64,000 nt of DNA from Mucor racemosus. Its lineage: Eukaryota; Mucoromycota; Mucoromycetes; Mucorales; Mucoraceae. The position numbers and the translations under genes were made by a program. The notes beneath the pieces are model-generated. The model worked only from the letters and a program-made list of their open reading frames with translations, was not told the DNA's origin and searched no databases. Below, one piece after another: positions 61,880 to 64,000 of this stretch (positions within the stretch are counted from its first letter, which is position 1; each line of letters starts with the position of its first letter). The DNA is taken from positions 2,170,001-2,234,000 of the forward strand of contig JAPEHQ010000009.1 of assembly GCA_027405735.1 (NCBI GenBank), given 5' to 3'.

Positions 61880-62370
61880 TTCATTGTGTACCATTGACCA
61901 TAAGGGATTGTATGTCAAGTGTGGCAATATCGACCTTCTGGGAAATGGTTGTTTTGTTTATTTCTGTTATATATATTTTATGTAACCTTGATTTTTAAGG
62001 GGTAGTTTTTTTATATGCTTGAATCTTATTTATATTGATAGTGCAACTTCAATATAGATGAGTAGTTGACTAAATTGATATCTTTGTTTATTATCATTAT
62101 TGATTTGGATAGAATCCTGTTTTGATATATATGTCATTTGTGTAATTGATTGCGCCGTGATCAAGGGTGCTATCATCTACGCGACATGTACTGGTTCAAA
62201 AAGATATTTCATATTTTTAGCATGCGTTTGTTATTGTGCTCAATTGAAGCGTTTGTTTATTGTTGTTGTTCACATTTCAAGTGGCATCATATTTTATGAG
62301 CGACACTTGGAATTTAGGTTGTTTTATTTTTATCAAGCGTTTTTAATATGTAATTCCACTGCAAACGTAA
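61880..62370 (+). repeat. R34 fragment (third copy, partial)
   Basis: Matches 58490-58985 with more divergence than the two long copies show from each other, including the GATTGCGCCGTGATCAAGG word near 62150. It stops abruptly after CCACTGCAAA. Confidence 0.85.
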
Positions 62371-62654
62371 AAAGTACCGTTTTTTATTAGAATTAGTATG
62401 AATTCAATATGGGTTTATATAGTTATTGGAATTGTGTGATAAGATCTAATGGACAGGGATCCATTAGATGTGACAATAGATATTATTATTAATGTGTATG
62501 GATATAACATGTTATGTTTCAGTGGTGATATTGCTATAAGTTATGTTTCATTGTTAGTTCCTGGGTGACAGGAACCAGTAGTTACTGGATAGATAAGATC
62601 TGCTAGATTTGTCAGAGATCTTCTATATATTGAATGTTGTAATTCTGATAGATC
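62371..62654. other. Unclassified 280-bp segment, possibly an LTR remnant
   Basis: Lies between truncated R34 and R2. It has TG-rich, LTR-like composition, and both flanks show ACGT (about 62365 and 62656), but no TG...CA ends could be set. Confidence 0.3.
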
Positions 62655-63875
62655 ACGTCTTGTTAAGCTCTCTCAGACACAATTTATTTATTTTTCAAGA
62701 TATATTTATTTTTTGTGGATATATCTTTCTCAAAAATGTGTACAAAAAGATACTTTCGTTTCAAGCTACAGTTTTCCCTTTCTATACCATCATGTTTGAC
62801 ATCTGAGATTAATTTTGTAAGCGGGGAGAAAGCAAGTGTTTCACTTTTGAATCCTTTATATTCGCTGAAAATGAAGATGAATAGAAATAACGTTTTTGCC
62901 AATATTTTGTAGCATCTCAAGTATAGCCCTACATTTTTCATTTCCTGATTATCTATTGAAATGGGGGCACCCTCCGATTTTGAATATCACCATATAAAAT
63001 TGTATAATCAGATATGCACATGTGACTGAGCTTCAATTCGAAAAAGTGTTCAAATGGAAAAAAAATCCAAAAAAATCCAAAAAAAACCTTGTATGTTTAA
63101 TTGCTCACAAAAATGCATAGTAAGTTGAACTAGTGTATTAAATATCTTGGGTTTAGTTTTTAATTCTAAATCGATCCGTGTAGGTTTTGAAAATGTTTTT
63201 CTCATAAAATTCCTAGTAAATTTAATGTCAAGTTTTAACAGTTTTTGATCAAAAAGTACTCTTTATTCAAATGCAACCCTAAAATATTTTGCTTTCACGT
63301 TATGCGCAATAAAATTATCTACAAAATGAGTATTTATACGTAGCTTTAGCCCTATTTTTCGTGGGGATATACATTTTTTTGATTTTTTTTTTTTGGTCGG
63401 CGAAAATTTTTCCTTGTATATCCTCGTCCAAAATTGATCCTTTTTTGTATCACCAAAAATCAATCATTCAATCTCAATTTTCTCGACCAAAAACCAATAT
63501 TTTCTGACGAGGTAAAATTCGTTAGATAGATGCTAATGAGTACTATCCTATGGTTCTAGTTTTGCATACCTGTCATCCCTTCATGGATCTCTATAACAGA
63601 AAAAGTGCTCTCACAAAATTTATAAAAAAATAAAAAAGTCTTCACAACAATCCAAAACCTAGATGTCCTGGTAGAGAATGAAAAATAAAGTAGACTTTAC
63701 TTAATAACCATGATTGCAATACCTTAGTATTTTCTCGACTTATTTCATTTCAAATGCGCTTTCTCAATTTTAAGCTGGCCATTTCTGCATCATTCAAATT
63801 TATGAAATAATCACTATAGTAACCATCCTTGCTTTATTTAATAAAATTTGTAGCCGGGACAATGTTGAATAGGAT
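62655..63875 (-). repeat. R2 repeat, copy c
   Basis: Direct repeat of copy b (53755-54895) and inverted relative to copy a. It extends further than copy b at the 62655 end, matching 28140-28245 of copy a. Ends near CCGGGACAATGTTGAAT at 63870. Confidence 0.88.
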
Positions 63876-64000
63876 TACAATTGGACTATTTGTTTTGCAA
63901 TAACACGGATACAAAAATGAATATATAATAGCTGATGAAAGATGTCCCTTGGATAAGGTTTAGGCTTCTTTTGGAACTTTAAGGATGTCGTGCAAAGGAA

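Noticed and set aside
1..64000. CRISPR arrays, rRNA or tRNA genes, bacterial operons
   Set aside because: No regularly spaced direct repeats with unique spacers, no conserved rRNA or tRNA T-loop words found on either strand; the gene structure is eukaryotic.

Overview
The window reads as nuclear DNA of an early-diverging filamentous fungus, most likely Mucoromycota (Mucorales-type). It is AT-rich, genes are split by many introns of about 45-90 bp with GT...AG ends, there is a gamma-secretase APH-1 homologue (unusual for Dikarya), and a CACTA-like element carries a protein resembling the N-terminal part of Mucorales Tnp2-like proteins. The species cannot be fixed from the sequence. No tRNA, rRNA, CRISPR or bacterial operon structure was seen.

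Gene island 1 (about 3.5-24.7 kb) holds, in order: an Nrc-2/Fpk-type AGC kinase (-), a DUF4604-like acidic nuclear protein (-), a Tfc4/Sfc4-type TPR subunit of TFIIIC (-), a Pff1-type M28 vacuolar membrane protease (-), MGM101 for mitochondrial DNA maintenance (+), a poorly understood stretch with coding remnants (17-23 kb), and methionine aminopeptidase 1 (-). The first three genes lie between two near-identical 1.5-kb inverted copies of a repeat called R1 here.

Gene island 2 (about 39.5-50.8 kb) holds a Nop12/RBM34-like two-RRM protein (+), IMP dehydrogenase (+), the exon-junction protein Y14/RBM8A (-), an arrestin-fold trafficking adaptor (-), a small tetraspanning membrane protein (-), an RNF115/126-like RING-H2 ubiquitin ligase (+) and APH-1 (-). 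These are ordinary housekeeping genes with no common pathway. I resolved most exon joins by keeping frame and family motifs across GT...AG introns.

The rest (25.6-39.2 kb and 51.2-64.0 kb) is a transposon landscape. Repeat families R1, R2 and R34 occur in mirror-image order on both sides of gene island 2, forming a quasi-palindrome of about 37 kb. The left R34 copy is broken by a 5.4-kb CACTA-like element, which itself holds a pogo-like MITE; it also carries a solo LTR and a 209-bp MITE. The right R34 copy lacks all of these but has a different solo LTR, so each copy preserves the other's empty sites. The sharpest finding is a 41-bp micro-inversion between two copies of one solo LTR (26451-26491 versus 31351-31391).
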